Positions 47,360 through 59,318 of a stretch of 64,000 nucleotides of DNA are shown here, piece by piece. Source of the DNA: Lithobates sylvaticus (lineage: Eukaryota > Chordata > Amphibia > Anura > Ranidae); contig CM053029.1 in assembly GCA_028564925.1 (NCBI GenBank), positions 429,790,046 to 429,854,045 of the forward strand, read 5' to 3'. A program made the position numbers and the translations under genes. The notes below the pieces were generated by a model. It worked only from the letters and a program-made list of their open reading frames with translations, did no database searches and had not been told where the DNA came from. Each line of letters begins with the position of its first letter. Positions within the stretch are counted from its first letter, which is position 1.

Positions 47360-48361
47360 CCACTTCAGCCCCGGACCAATTGGCAGCCAAAGGACCAGGC
47401 CCCTTTTTGCAATTCGGCACTGCGTCGCTTTAACTAACAATTGCGCGGTCATGCGACGTGGCTCCAAAACAAAATTGGCGTCCTTTTTTTTTCCCACAAA
47501 TAGAGCTTTCTTTTGGTGGTATTTGATCGCCCCTGCGGTTTTTATTTTTTTGCGTTATAAACAAAAATATAGCGACAATTTTGAAAAAAATGCAATATTT
47601 TTTACTTTTTGCTATAATAAATATCCCAAAAATATATAAAAAAACATTTTTTTTCCTCAGTTTAGGCCGATACGTATTCTTCTACATATTTTTGGTAAAA
47701 AAAATCGCAATTAGCGATTATTAATTAGTTTGCGCAAAAGTTATAGCGTTTACAAAATAGGGGATAGTTTTATAGCATTTTTATTAATATTTTTTTTTTT
47801 TATTAGTAATGGCGGCGATCAGCGATTTTTATTGTGACTGCGACATTTTGGCGGACACATCGGACATTTTTGACACATTTTTGGGACATTTGTCATTTAT
47901 ACAGCAATCACTGCTATTTAAATAGCACTGATTCCTATGTAAATGACAGTTGTAGTTAGGGGGTTAACCACTAGGGGGCGGGGAGGAGTCAGTGTGACGT
48001 GTTGTGTTTTTTTTTACAGTAGGGGGGCGTGGCTGTACGTCTGACGTCATTGATCGGCGTTCCCGATGACAGGGAACCGCCGATCACTGACAGTCAGTGT
48101 AGGAAGCGCGGGGAGAGGTTTGTTTACATAGACCTCTCCCCGTTCTTCAGCTCCGTAACCCGATCGCGGGATACCAGCGGCGATCGGGTCCGCTGGTCCC
48201 GCGGCCGTGGTCACGGAGCTCCCGACCGGGTCGCGCGCGCGCCGCTGGCGGCGCGCACGCGCCCCCCGGGCAGGCAAATTAAAGGGGACGTACAGGTACG
48301 TGCTTTTGCCTGCCCGTGCCATTCTGTTGACGTATATCTACAGGAGGCGGTTGGGAAGCGG
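47360..48361. mobile_element. TTAA-flanked CCACTT element, inverted, full length
   Basis: 1002 bp between TTAA sites (47356-47359 and 48362-48365) with ends CCACTTCAGCCCCGGACC and the complement of GGCGGTTGGGAAGCGG. Reverse orientation of 12274-13196. The AT-rich half is at the left. The right half has a very GC- and CpG-rich stretch (about 48030-48290). Non-coding. Confidence 0.78.
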
Positions 48362-48499
48362 TTAATAATAAACAAAGTTACAGCTTTATTTTCTACAATA
48401 AAAAACATTTGCAATCAGATTATGCCGTTTGGTAGTACATATTCCTCATGCCATAGATTGCTATATTAATCCTATTTACTTTTTACTTCCTGTTGATAT

Positions 48500-50222
48500 T
48501 AACCCCCCCCTCTAGGTTGAGAGTTATTTTCCTACATCCCTCTCCTGAAGTGCTCATTCCCCCCCCTCCCCAACCCCCCCCCCCCCGCCGACTCCCCCGC
48601 CCCTAGTGCTACAGGGGGGGCCGGGGAGGAGGTGGACAGGGGGGAAGGAGGAGCACAAGCAAACAAAAAAAAAAGGGCCATGGAATAGAAAAGAAAAAGA
48701 AGAGAAAAAACAAAAAAAAAGAGGGTAAAGAAACAAAAATATATATGAATAAAAGAGGAATAAAAGCTCATGGTGCCTATCTCTCTCATTCTAATTCAGT
48801 TGCAGTCCAGGGTTCCCATAACTTCAAGAATTTTTTATTATTACCTTGTTTAGTAAAAAATACTGTCTCGTTACCTATTATTGTGTTCATGTTCTTTAAC
48901 CAATCCTCTACTGTCGGGGGTAATTGGGACTGCCAATATTGGGCAATCAGCTTTCTGGCTTGAAATAAGGCCCTTAAGACTGAGTGTACAACATTGATGT
49001 AAGCAGTCCGCTTTTCAAAAAGGCCCAGGAGGCATATTTTAGCCGTTGCCTCCAGTTTTAATTTCAATGTTTTGTTAATTTGCTCAATAATATTGGTCCA
49101 ATATCTGAACAACTTCGGACACCTCCAGAGCATATGATTAAAGTCACCTGGCAGTCCGCATCTAGGGCAGTGATCATTCTCCCGCCATCCAAGGGCGAGC
49201 ATTTTTTTAGGAGTGTAGTATACTCTATATAAGAAATAAAGATGTGATATTTTATGTGAGGGGGAGATTGAGACCCATTTTGCTTGGCCAAGAACCCGAT
49301 CCCATTCTCCTGTTGACAACGGGCCAACCTCCCTCTCCCATATTGTCCTAATCTTCCTTGGTCCACTTTGATCCATAGTTCTTTCCCCCAGCTTGGTATA
49401 CAGCCCCGAAATTACCCCTTTAGCTGATTCCGACAATACTATCTGAGCCAAAGTAGTTATTTGTATCCAATGTGGGGCCTGCCCTCCAAATTGTATCTGG
49501 GCCGCATGCCTCACCTGGAGAAATTTATAGAATGAACGATTGGGTAGCCAAAATTCCTGCCTCAACGCAGCAAATGATTTCATATTGTCCCCAATATAAA
49601 GTTGTCTTACACGCGTAAGGCCCTGGTTTACCCATTCCCGAGACTCCATAATTTTAGCTAGCTCTTGTAAATTGTTGTTGTTCCATAAAGGGGCTAATTC
49701 TGATATGCCCTGGTAGCCTAACATGACCTTCGCTGTTTGCCAAAGTTTTATTACTAGCTTTACCGTTGGGCAGCGCGTAACAAAAGAGGTTGCTTCGAGA
49801 GCCTCTATGAGTGTATTATGCGGGCATCCTATCAGCATCAAGTTTGGGCCTATGTCTATAGAGGATCCCCTCCCGGTTAGGTGCTGCAGCTGGGACGCCA
49901 AAAAGTACCGTCTAGGGTGTGGGACCGTCAACCCGCCCCCTTCAAGAGGTAATTGAAGTGTGGTCAACGCAATCCTTGGCTGTCCCTTTTTCCAGATCAG
50001 GTCTCTAAAGAGAGAATCTATTCTTTTAAACCACTTCTGCCCAATCCATAAAGGTGCATTATGGAGGACATATAGAATCTGGGGGAGCCATATCATTTTG
50101 AGGAGATTACATCTTCCAGCCACCGATAAGGGAAGACGGCTCCACACCTCGGCCTTGTATTTTAGTTTTACTAATAGCGGGTCTGATGAAACCAAGATAA
50201 ACTTATTGGGTTCAGATGGTGT
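48500..50222 (-). mobile_element. L1-type LINE 3' remnant
   Basis: 5'-truncated L1-like element on the minus strand. The 3' UTR has long G-runs in element sense (C-runs at 48563-48600). The 5' junction lies at about 50222-50230, where Tc1 sequence starts. No TSD could be read and the exact 3' end is uncertain. Confidence 0.75.
48786..50222 (-). pseudogene. L1 ORF2p C-terminal part
   Basis: About 478 open codons covering the region after the reverse-transcriptase palm: KYKAEVWSRLPLSVAGRCNL and IWLPQILYVLHNAPLWIGQK (thumb-type motif LPLSVAGR), IWKKGQPRIAL, then the C-terminal zinc-knuckle-like CPRCGLPGDFNHMLWRC (C-x2-C-x8-H-x4-C). No internal stop. Endonuclease and RT catalytic motifs are missing through 5' truncation. 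A different family from the intact copy at 31718, since sequence identity is low. Confidence 0.88.
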
Positions 50223-50225
50223 CAA

Positions 50226-50654
50226 GCGTGTGTGGCACTGGGGAGCTACAGTTCATTGAGGGAACTATGAATGGAAACATGTACTGACATACTGAAGCAG
50301 AGCATGATCCCCTCCCTTCGGCGACTGGGCCGTAGGGCAGTATTCCAACATGATAACGACCCCATACACACCTCCAAGACAACCACTGCCTTGCTAAAGA
50401 AGCTGAGGGTATAGGTGATGGACTGGCCAAGCATGTCTACAGACTTAAACCTTTTTGCGCATCTGTGGGGCATCCTCAAATGGAAGGTGGAGGAGCGCAA
50501 GGTCTCTAACATCCACCAGCTCTGTGATGTCATCATGGAGGAGTGGAAGGGGACTCCAGTGGCAACCTGTGAAGTTCCGGTGAACTCCATGCCCAAGAGA
50601 GTTAAGGCAGTGCTGGAAAATAATGGTGGCCGCAATTTGAACATTTTAACTTAG
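50226..50654 (+). pseudogene. Tc1 transposase, C-terminal remnant
   Basis: Reads ILKQSMIPSLRRLGRRAVFQ, HDNDPIHTSKTTTALLKKLR, then a stop, then MDWPSMSTDLNLFAHLWGIL and on to MPKRVKAVLENNGG. The second catalytic D (DND) is kept. In the PDLNPIEHLWG motif the sequence is TDLNLFAHLWG, so the third catalytic residue E is replaced by A. Inactive. Confidence 0.85.
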
Positions 50655-50863
50655 GGGTGTACTCACTTTTGTTGCCAGGGGTTTAGACATTAATGACTGT
50701 GTGTTGAGTTATTTTGAGGGGACAGCAAATTTAGACTGTTACACAAGTTGTACGCTCACAACTTTACATTGTAGCAAAGTGTAATTTCTTCAGTGTTGTC
50801 ACATGAGATATAATAAATCATTTACAAAAATGAGAGGGATGTACTCACTTTTGTGAGATACTG
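50226..50863 (+). mobile_element. Tc1 3' remnant
   Basis: Carries the last part of a Tc1 transposase and the right inverted end (GGGATGTACTCACTTTTGTG, AGATACTG|TA). The 5' half is gone; the L1 remnant sits at the break. The same Tc1 family occurs at 63105-63304. Confidence 0.85.
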
Positions 50864-50865
50864 TA

Positions 50866-52461
50866 GATCCATTGTCATTCACAATGAACAACACCTTAAT
50901 GACCCACCAACACACATGTGTGACCCATACAGGATGATCCTCTTCTGCTAGACTCTTGCACCAAAAAACAGCTTGCCAATTGGATTCTGCCTGTCAACAA
51001 GCTGGTCGATATTGCTGGCTGATATCATTGACCAAATAGGGTCATGACGTTATTTGGTCAATTACATCACCTGGGATACCTGCCCGTGTATTTACATTCA
51101 GTGGCCAACTGGCAAGTTGTCATTTGCTGCTGGTGTACAGGCCAGTAAGTCATTCATTACGGGTGGTAGTAATGCTGCCACTAAATTAACCACTTCTGGC
51201 TACAGCAACAGCCAGAGGTTCAGGTGGACAAACAGGCCAAATATTGCCATTTAGTTTGCTCATTCAGTAAATCTAGAACAGCTAGTGTTCGGTTTGAACT
51301 TAGTGCCAATCCAGACCCAAAGCTCATCCATATTGGAAAGCAAGGATACCAACAACTACTTAGTTGTTGCTAAATAAGCAGAAAAACAATGAATTTGACT
51401 ATGACAATATATTATTCAGCAAGAATACTGTGTTACCTAATTCAGTTTAAATCTAAACTTTGGCATTTGACTACTGGATACTTTCAACATTATTTTTTTT
51501 ATACATTAGATACTGATGATGAAAACTGCTTTAAACCTTTATAACTGGTAAGGATAAGTCCTGCAAAAAACTAATAGTTATACATTTTTGAAGTACCTAA
51601 CATTTAGAATGTTGACCCAGAGTTAGGCAAACATTTTCATGTCTAGACCATAAACCATGCAAGATACAGAGAGTAAACATTATATCTAAGTGACTCTGAA
51701 ATTATGAGTTCCTTTTTCATTTTCATATACTTTCAAAATGAATGAGGGGTCATAAATGATACCACTGTACTTCAAACACAAGTTAATTTATTCATTTTTG
51801 CTTTCTGGACAGCAATCAACAGAGTTAGCTGAGTGGGAATTAAGCAGGGGGATGGCTTGTTTTCCCACCTTATTTTCCTGTAAACAATGCAAATGAGCAT
51901 ATAAAACCTTTGAGCACTAGCAGTCATTTACATTTCTACTTTTGCCAAATGTTGTATTTGCATACAACCTTGGTAAACAAAGTCTAAAATCTCATGTAAG
52001 CATTGACCTTTACCTTGCAGTCAATACCATGCATCCTTTCCCAGCACAGCCATGTTAAGACTCTAAAATAGCCCTGATAAAACAGTTGAATATTAGATTG
52101 TATAACACAGTGGATGGGAAATGAGTTGGTGGAGAAAGGTTCTCACATCACTGAATTTCTTTCAGGCAAGTCAGAATAGACAGTACAAAGAATACAGTGT
52201 GCGGGGGATGAATTGGCTTCCTAGATCTCAGCATAGCAGAAATCTGAACCTGTATAAGGGACTGCCATAGTGGATATCTTGCCATTAAATAGGATTCATT
52301 AGTTAATATTTTCTGCATAGATGTCTTTCCATTTGAAATGAAGCTATTTATTAAGATTATATGCACCATGACTGTAAGAAAATGTGAAATGAAGTATACT
52401 AAGGAAAATGGAACGACTTTATTCACAGAAAAGTGAGAGTACACAACTTTAAAATTACTAT
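50866..52461. other. GRM8 intron, nothing recognised
   Basis: No gene or repeat boundary supported. Confidence 0.5.
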
Positions 52462-52463
52462 TA

Positions 52464-53065
52464 CCATATATACTCGAGTATAAGCCAAGGTTTTTCAGCA
52501 CATTTTTTTTGTGCTGAAAGTGCCCCCCCCCCCCCCCCTCGGCTTATACTCGAGGCAAGCACTTTTCTGCAGCAAAAAAAAAAAAAATTTCCGACCCGAC
52601 TTTGGGGCCCCATATCTTGGGGCCACTTGGTGCTAGGAAATTTGGTATTCAAACCCAGTGGAACTAGCACTACAACATATCCAAAGATGGGGTTCCTAGC
52701 ACCAAGTGACCCCGAGATACAGGGCCCCAAAGTCGGTCAATTGTGTCCATCTGCAGCAATGTCATTTTGGGACCCTTTGGGTCCAGAGACCCCACATTTT
52801 GGCTGCAGCTAGGGGGCATTTAGGAACCCTTAACTACCAAGTTTGAAGTTTGTGGGGACCTATGGCTGCAAATGGGCAAAGTGAGGCATGCAAATGGGCA
52901 CAGTGAGGCTGCAAATGGGCATTACTGACCCTCTTTTCCACTTACAGTAGCTGCGCATTTCTCACCCTAGGCTTATACTCGAGTCAATAAGTTTTCCCAG
53001 TTGTTTGTGGTAAAATTAGGTGCCTCGGCTTATATTCGGGTCGGCTTATACTCGAGTATATACGG
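52464..53065. mobile_element. TA-flanked element with CTCGAGTATAAGCC ends
   Basis: 602 bp flanked by TA. Inverted ends CCATATATACTCGAGTATAA and the complement of TTATACTCGAGTATATACGG. Additional internal copies of CGGCTTATACTCGAG follow each end. An inner inverted pair (GGGGCCCCATATCTTGGGGC / CCCCGAGATACAGGGCCCC) adds a second stem. A TA target suggests Tc1/mariner-type mobilisation. Non-coding. Confidence 0.8.
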
Positions 53066-53067
53066 TA

Positions 53068-53790
53068 CTCTATTTTATAGGAAAAAAATAAAAATATAAT
53101 ATATGGTGATACACTTAGGACAGGAGGAGTACAAAAGGAACATTAAGTTAAAGAGAGATATATAGCTCAGAAATCTTTTCACCATGCTCCTGGATTGAAG
53201 CAGGCAATCCAAGTACTCAGTTGAACTGGATAAAACAATCTTATCTTCCATCTGAAAACCATTACCCCCCCCCCCCCCCCCCCCCCCTCCTGGTATAGAG
53301 TGAGTTATATCTCCTTTCCATTTTTTTCTGTGTCTCATCTCTATTCTCTTTCTGTCCCACAGTTAAAACAGGAAGTGAAAATAAATCCCTCAAAAGTGAG
53401 GTAATCTCTAGTTGTCACTAGGATCACCGATTGCTGTTCTGGGGACATCCCAACATTTGGGATTTTTTTTCTACTTTCAGAAATAATGATAAAAAGGACA
53501 AATAGAAAGGGAGAAACTCCCTAAGGAGGACCCAAACAGAAAGAGAAAGATGACAGGTTCTTGCCTTTAGTTATACTTTAAGGCTGGGTTCACACCGTTT
53601 GCAGAGAGGCTCACAGCAGGGGGTCCGGGTATCCCTGTTCTGTTTCAGGGGCGAATCAGATCTGAATTTTTGCCTGAATTTGAACCTGAAACAGAGCCAA
53701 AGACGGACGCGACCCTTCTGCAGTGCGCTCCGCAGCGTTGCCGGAGATGTGTGAACCGGCTCCATTGACAGCCAGTCACACTCTCATATA
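53068..53790. other. GRM8 intron with poly(C)
   Basis: A run of about 26 C residues at 53262-53287. From 53581 (AAGGCTGGGTTCACACCG) there may be one end of a MITE whose partner was not found. Confidence 0.45.
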
Positions 53791-54189
53791 TATGTAGCGC
53801 CAGTATTTTTGCCTGCTAAGGTAATGCAATGTTAATCTACGAGCAGTGTTATAATTTAGTATTTGGGGCCATCTAGTGGCCTATACGGGAAATGGACTTC
53901 ATTTATTTCATATCCCAGAAACATTCTAAATGTTACAGGAAGTGACTGTTTACAATGCCAAGTGACCTACCCATGAACACTCAGCACTGAACTGCATGCT
54001 GGGTAGGTTATAAAAGGGCACACACAGCCATTTTCTCTCTCTACTGGACACGTGGGCTGCCTACAAGGACCTGTGAGGAGGTGTTCCAGAGAGTGCGGCC
54101 TACACCAACTACGGAGCGGAACAACCAGCGAATCTGCTTTACACCTGTGTGCTGGAAAGTCTGTGGGACCAGATAGCTATAGACCAGAT

Positions 54190-55152
54190 AGGGTCTGTGT
54201 GCGGGGGCTTATCAGAATCCAGGAGCCCCCTTTAATAAGGGGGCCCCCAGATCCCGGACCCCCAACCTATGTGAATGAGTATGGGGTACGATGTACCCCT
54301 ACCCATTCACCCCAAGGTGTAAAGTGTAAAGAAAAAAACACACAATTTTTAAAAAATATTTTATTGCACTGCTCCAGGGGTCTTCTTCCGTCTTGGGGGG
54401 TCTTCTCGCCGGACTCCTCCGCTATTTACCTAGCTCTTTTACCGAGGCAGAGGAGGCCGGCTACCTTCTTCGTCGTCGACGCCGTCGTCTGGGGGTCTCG
54501 ATCCGCCTTCGGGGGTCTTCCGAGGTCTCTTCTGTTCTTGCCGCTGTCGCTGCTTTCTGCACCGCCGCCTTCTTCTTCTTCCTCTTCCGATGTTGACCCG
54601 TCGCTCTCTCTGGCCGGAATGCCAGAGCCGCGCTGTGCTGGGACTTATATAGGGACAAGGGGACAGGGTCACATGCTCATGTCACATGGTGACCCCGCCC
54701 CCTGTGATGTCACAGTCCCGGAGGATGCTGGGACTGTGACATCACAGGGGGGGCGGGGTCAACATGTGACATGAGCATGTGACCCTGTCCCCTTGTCCCT
54801 ATATAAGTCCCAGCACAGCGTGGTTCTGGCATTCCGGCCAGAGAGAGCGACGGGTCAACATCATAAGAGGAAGAAGAAGAAGAAGAAGGCGGCGCAGAAA
54901 GCAGCGACAGCGGCAAGAACAGAAGAGACCCCGGAAGACCCCCGAAGGCGGATCGAGACCCCCAGACGACGGCGTCGACGACGAAGAAGGTAGCCGGCCT
55001 CCTCTGCTCGGTAAAAGAGCTACACCTTAGGTGAATGGGTAGGGGTACATCGTACCCCATACTCATTCACATAGGGTGGGGGGCCGGGATCTGGGGGCCC
55101 CCTTATTAAAGGGGGCTCCCGGATTCCGATAAGCCCCCACCCACAGACCCCG
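54190..55152. mobile_element. 0.96-kb inverted repeat with central TATA boxes
   Basis: Two arms (54190-54725 and about 54735-55152) are inverted copies of each other, e.g. GGGGGCTTATCAGAATCC against GGATTCCGATAAGCCCCC, and CTATGTGAATGAGTATGGGG against its complement at 55055-55075. The left arm has an extra segment at about 54318-54430. Each arm has a TATATAAG box: 54644-54651 pointing left and 54800-54807 pointing right, about 150 bp apart, with TGACATCAC/GTGATGTCA between them. The arms' GAAGAA-rich strand yields K/R-rich frames that look like artefacts. Confidence 0.75.
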
Positions 55153-55717
55153 ACAACCAACGGCCAGGGTTGTCGGGAAGAGGCCCTTGTCCTCATCAAC
55201 ATGGGGACAAGGTGCTTTGGGGTGGGGGGGGCGCACGGCCCCCCTTTCCCCAGGGCAGCCCCCATGTTGAGGGCACGCGGCCTGGTATGGCTCAGGAGGG
55301 GGGGGCGCTCGCTCATCCCCACCCTTTCCTGTCCTGCCAGGCTGCGTGCTCGGATAAGGGTCTGAGATGGATTTGGGGGGCCCCCCACGCCGTTTTTTTT
55401 CGGCGTGGGGATTCCCTTTAAATCCATGCCAGGTGACGGGGCAAGCGCGGCAGCATTCACTGCCTTCGCTAGCCCCGTCTACCTGCAGTTACGTTCTAAA
55501 TGAACGGACTGCTCCGTGTGTGGGCAAGTCCGTTCATTTTCAAAAGTCCCGCAGACTTTTTCCCGCGGATTGTCCGCCGGAGAAGTCCGGGCGTGTGTGG
55601 GCAAGTCACACGCTCGGAAGTCTGGGCGTGTGTGGGCAAGTCACCCCCTCGGAAAGTCCGGCGGTTTGTCCGCTGGACTAGGTCCGGCGGACAAAGTCCG
55701 AACGTGTGTACGCGGCA
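55153..55717. mobile_element. Harbinger-like end fragment
   Basis: GC-rich sequence with two short palindromes (GCCGTTTTTTTTCGGC-type near 55388, CCCCATGTTGA-type near 55260). It ends with GTCCGCCGGA words and ACGTGTGTACGCGGCA|TTA, the same end as 26655-27044 and 44462-44875. It may be the outer part of the inverted-repeat element to its left, with the opposite end missing. Confidence 0.5.
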
Positions 55718-56527
55718 TTAGACTCTAAATACAGTTTGCTGGGATCTGTAGTCCCGAAAGGAGAGCTTATCTTATCGGACTGAGTTTAAGCAGGCCTCAA
55801 GTCTACAATTCATTGATTACTGACACTGTGCGGTTCAGAGCCAATTGTATCAGAGACAGTTACAAGTGTACTGCATTGCAAGAACAGTTCTAACACTCAC
55901 CCTACAATAATCCTTGTTTGTTCAAATAGCTAGCAGAAGATAGAAGACTAAAGACTGCATCTCTTATTGCAAGGCCTTGCGTTCTATTATTATTAAGAGG
56001 GACTGCATCATAAAGTAGGGGGAGCTACCTAGTAATTGTGTTGTACTGTACTGATATCTTTACATTCCTGTGGTTACCAAAGAGTGCTGGAAGTGGGAAA
56101 GTGCCCAGAGTTCAGGCATTGTCACTCTGAGCACTAGTCCCACTTGGAGACACACTCTCAGGGGTCATCCAAGACAACTTTATATGTACAGATTGTTGTG
56201 AATACCCATTGTGCAGTTGCATTACATTTGTGTGACAGTGCAAATACTGTAATTACTGTTGTATACCAGTTCCAGTAAAAACAAATTTCTGGTTAAGTAC
56301 AATTGGTATGAAGCATTGTTCCTTTTCCAGCAGGTGGAGCATCGGATACCCAGGTAATAACAAAGGTATACTATTGTTATATTGTACATTGTCAGGTTAT
56401 CCTTTATTGTTAGCTTCACACCAACATTGCACCACAGCTGTGTCAAGGGGATTGAGCCAAGTTAGTGGGGGTATAATAGCAGAGTGCAGGCCCAATCAAA
56501 TATCAGTAGCTCCTTCAGGGGTCAGTG

Positions 56528-56533
<6 letters not shown>

Positions 56534-56562
<29 letters not shown>
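56534..56562. repeat. (TA)n microsatellite
   Basis: TA run following the LTR-like end, continuing into CACACACATAC. Confidence 0.9.
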
Positions 56563-56568
<6 letters not shown>

Positions 56569-58054
56569 TACAAAATAAACACAATTGTTTTAGGTAACTC
56601 TGTCTTGAAACTGTTTTAATAACTGTGTGTGATAAATTTTTAAAGCAAGTACCAAATAGCATGTACAAAAAAGCATGCAGAACCTAAAGAGTAAATAAGG
56701 AACATAATATGTTGCTTCAAGTCTATATAATTAAAGCAGGGTTGTTGTAGCATTTATAATGTAACATTTAAGCCAAAAACAGGTTTTGCTAATTGGATAT
56801 ATTCAAGAGCCATAATTTTTGGCCAGAATCCCTGTTAGAAAAATACTTTTGTAAAAAATAGAAATAGACAGTAATAGAACACAACCTTAAATAACCCTAT
56901 GCTTAAAGCTGGGTTGTGGATTTATTTTTGCTTGTATTAGGAATAGATTTTGAGTTTCAACAAAAAAAAAATGTATGGTATAACAAAAAGGCTTATACCA
57001 CTAAATGCCTTACAAAACAATGTATGACAATATCTGATCCAAATAAGTGCACTCTATAGGGATAATTTCAGTAGTTTTTCTTTTAATTAGAAACCAGCAT
57101 GTTTTAAACTTTGTTCCACTTTTCAGATTGAGAACTAAACAAAATGGGGCGAAACGGATCCTCATTCTTTATCCACTGAACAATTCAGCCACATTAAAGA
57201 AAAAAAAAATCATTACTGCAGTCAACATATATTCTACACTTAGTCTCCAGTATTGTTCCAGGTCGACAATGATCCCATTAGGATTGTCAATTACCAATAC
57301 CTTTGCCAACGTGAATCAGAGTGCTTTATATCACAAGCCTGTTGTTTACTTCTTTTTTTTTACTAATTTCTCGCAATGGTTAAAATATTTATTCTTAAAA
57401 CATACATTTTGGGGCCTAATCCATTAGGTCAACAATCTATATTAAGGATATAATAAAACAGCATGTTTATCAGAAAATATAACTATTGTTTATTTATGAA
57501 GATATAGTGAACCTTACAAGTATAATTGATTGGCAGTTCTTGGTACTAGATATTATAAGATGCTACATGGGGGAACAATTGCCCAAAGGAGGGAGCACGT
57601 ACTGTACACATATTAAAATTAACAGATCCTCTTAGGAGGGTCTCAACTAGTTACAGTGTTGAAATCATATAGGTTCATCAGCACTGTAAACAGGCACAGT
57701 GTCACTGGCACATGTTACCCATTTAACAGAATGGTTTCAGTCCTGCTGTGGGACTAGCTCCATAATGGAAGACTCAGATTTTATTCACCTCTGCAACAAC
57801 TAAAGGAATATTTCCCTGTCACAAACAGACTGGATACTGCTATTGCACTAAAAATGGATCTAAAACATGTTACTAGTTGTACCTTATAATATGAACCCAT
57901 GTTCACAAAAGCAACAAAAGAATGGTGTCTGAAAGTATACATATGTATGTTTGGTCTTATGTTAGGTTATCTACAATTTTGTTCTACCACGCATTATATT
58001 GTTGACATATAGCACCCAGAAACATTGGCATGTGCTCTTTTTATAACTTTCAAT
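56563..58054. other. GRM8 intron, nothing recognised
   Basis: AT-rich sequence. No feature supported. Confidence 0.5.
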
Positions 58055-58220
58055 GGGGTTGGTTTACTAAAACTGAAGCGTGCAAAATATGGTGCAGCTC
58101 TGCATAGAAACCAATCAGCTTTTAAGTTTTATTATCAAAGCGTAATTGAACAAGCTAAAGTTAGAAGCTGATTGGCTACCATGTACAGCTGTCCTAGATT
58201 TTGCATTCTCCAGTTTCAGT
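58055..58220. mobile_element. Short MITE (TTTACTAAAACTGG family), copy 2
   Basis: GGGGTTGGTTTACTAAAACTG at the left with inverted GCATTCTCCAGTTTCAG at the right; inner GCATAGAAACCAATCAGCTT pairs with AAGCTGATTGGCTACCATG. Same family as 23314-23496. Confidence 0.7.
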
Positions 58221-58761
58221 CCTCAATTCTCATGTGTTACAGTACCTCCAGGTCCACCAGGACTTACAGAACGCTTGCTTTCAGAATCCTTTACATAATC
58301 TTCTAGAATCCCTGTCTTACAGAACTCATACTCACAGAATCCCTGGCAGTGCTTCCAATAGTACTCACTATATCCTTGTCAGTACTATTAATGGCACACA
58401 CAGAATCTCTGCCAGTATCTCAGTATGCTGCTCACAGAATTGTGGCCTGAACTCCTGGTATAATTTCCAGTGTTTCCAAAGCCACTTGCAGCCTCATTGC
58501 CCGTAGTTTTCATTTTGCTTCCAGAATCTTCACCAGGACCTTGAGAAAAAGCTGGGCATGTTCTCTGACCCAGAGGGAAATTAAAGCATCAATCCTGGAG
58601 GTGGAATAATTTATTTAATGGGGTTTTTGGGGTTATTTAATTAATTAATACATTAGATTTTGTATTATGTATTTTAATGAATTATTAATGTGGGTCCATA
58701 ATATATATTTTGTAACCTGGGGGACAGGTAGGCGGTACAAAGCTCCCTGGGATAAGCAGTC
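58221..58761. other. GRM8 intron, nothing recognised
   Basis: Contains several decayed direct words of CAGAATCCCTGGCAGT type (about 58280-58470). No family assigned. Confidence 0.4.
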
Positions 58762-58885
58762 CTTCAGGCACAGATAAAAAAAAAAGAGGACAAGAAACTG
58801 CGCTATGGGTCAAAATAAATGCGGATAATCCTAAACCAGTTATTTTAAAACCATAAACGGCTGCAGCAACTATACCATATACAAA

Positions 58886-59318
58886 ATTTGGTTCAAAGAA
58901 CAAAAAATGGGACTTTTAAGGCGCAAAAATACAAGAGAAATTACATTAGTAGAAGAAAGTTTTATTAAATTTCACAATATAGCTTGATATTGCATATTTG
59001 ACATCAAATGTCTATGAAAACATTTTTTAAAAACCATACATCGCTAAACAGAGATGAACTTTTCAATAAATGAAAAGTTCATCTCTGTTTAGCGATGTAT
59101 GGTTTTTAAAAAATGTTTTCATAGACATTTGATGTCAAATATGCAATATCAAGCTATATTGTGAAATTTAATAAAACTTTCTTCTACTAATGTAATTTCT
59201 CTTGTATTTTTGCGCCTTAAAAGTCCCATTTTTTGTTCTTTGAACCAAATTTTGACTTTATGGAAGGGATGTGGCGCTATATCTCTAGCTTTCGGCAACT
59301 CAGCTCATTTTTAAAAAA
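58886..59318. mobile_element. Nested insertion, perfect palindrome
   Basis: Flanked by a 15-bp duplication TATACCATATACAAA (58871-58885 and 59319-59333). Most of it is a perfect inverted repeat with 183-bp arms (58882-59064 and 59072-59254, overlapping the duplication by 4 bp) and a 7-nt loop. A single-copy tail (59255-59312) and AAAAAA follow. The right arm and tail (TTAAAAGTCCCATTTTTTG ... GGAAGGGATGTGG) loosely resemble the 3' end of the pseudo-LTR at 37680-37740. Confidence 0.75.

Larger units (their letters stand above)
53793..56533 (+). mobile_element. Solo-LTR-like sequence with nested insertions
   Basis: Begins TGTAGCGCCAGTATTT and ends near GGGGTCAGTGCTATA, inside TA repeats. The left part has a TATAAAAG box at about 54010 followed by a start-site-like region, as in a U3/R junction. 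The tail (CAGTAGCTCCTTCAGGGGTC) matches the tail of the LTR-like copy at 61927-63030. About 1.2 kb without the nested material at 54190-55717. Old; family (Ty3/gypsy or ERV-like) not determined. Confidence 0.5.

Noticed and set aside
47316-47639. 107-codon plus-strand frame
   Set aside because: Lies in the AT-rich half of a TTAA element; similar chance frames occur in the other copies.
54052-54774. 240-codon open frame, and Arg/Lys-rich frames at 54461-55030
   Set aside because: They run across the inverted repeat in both directions and consist of low-complexity GAAGAA/GTCGTC sequence; no recognisable domain.
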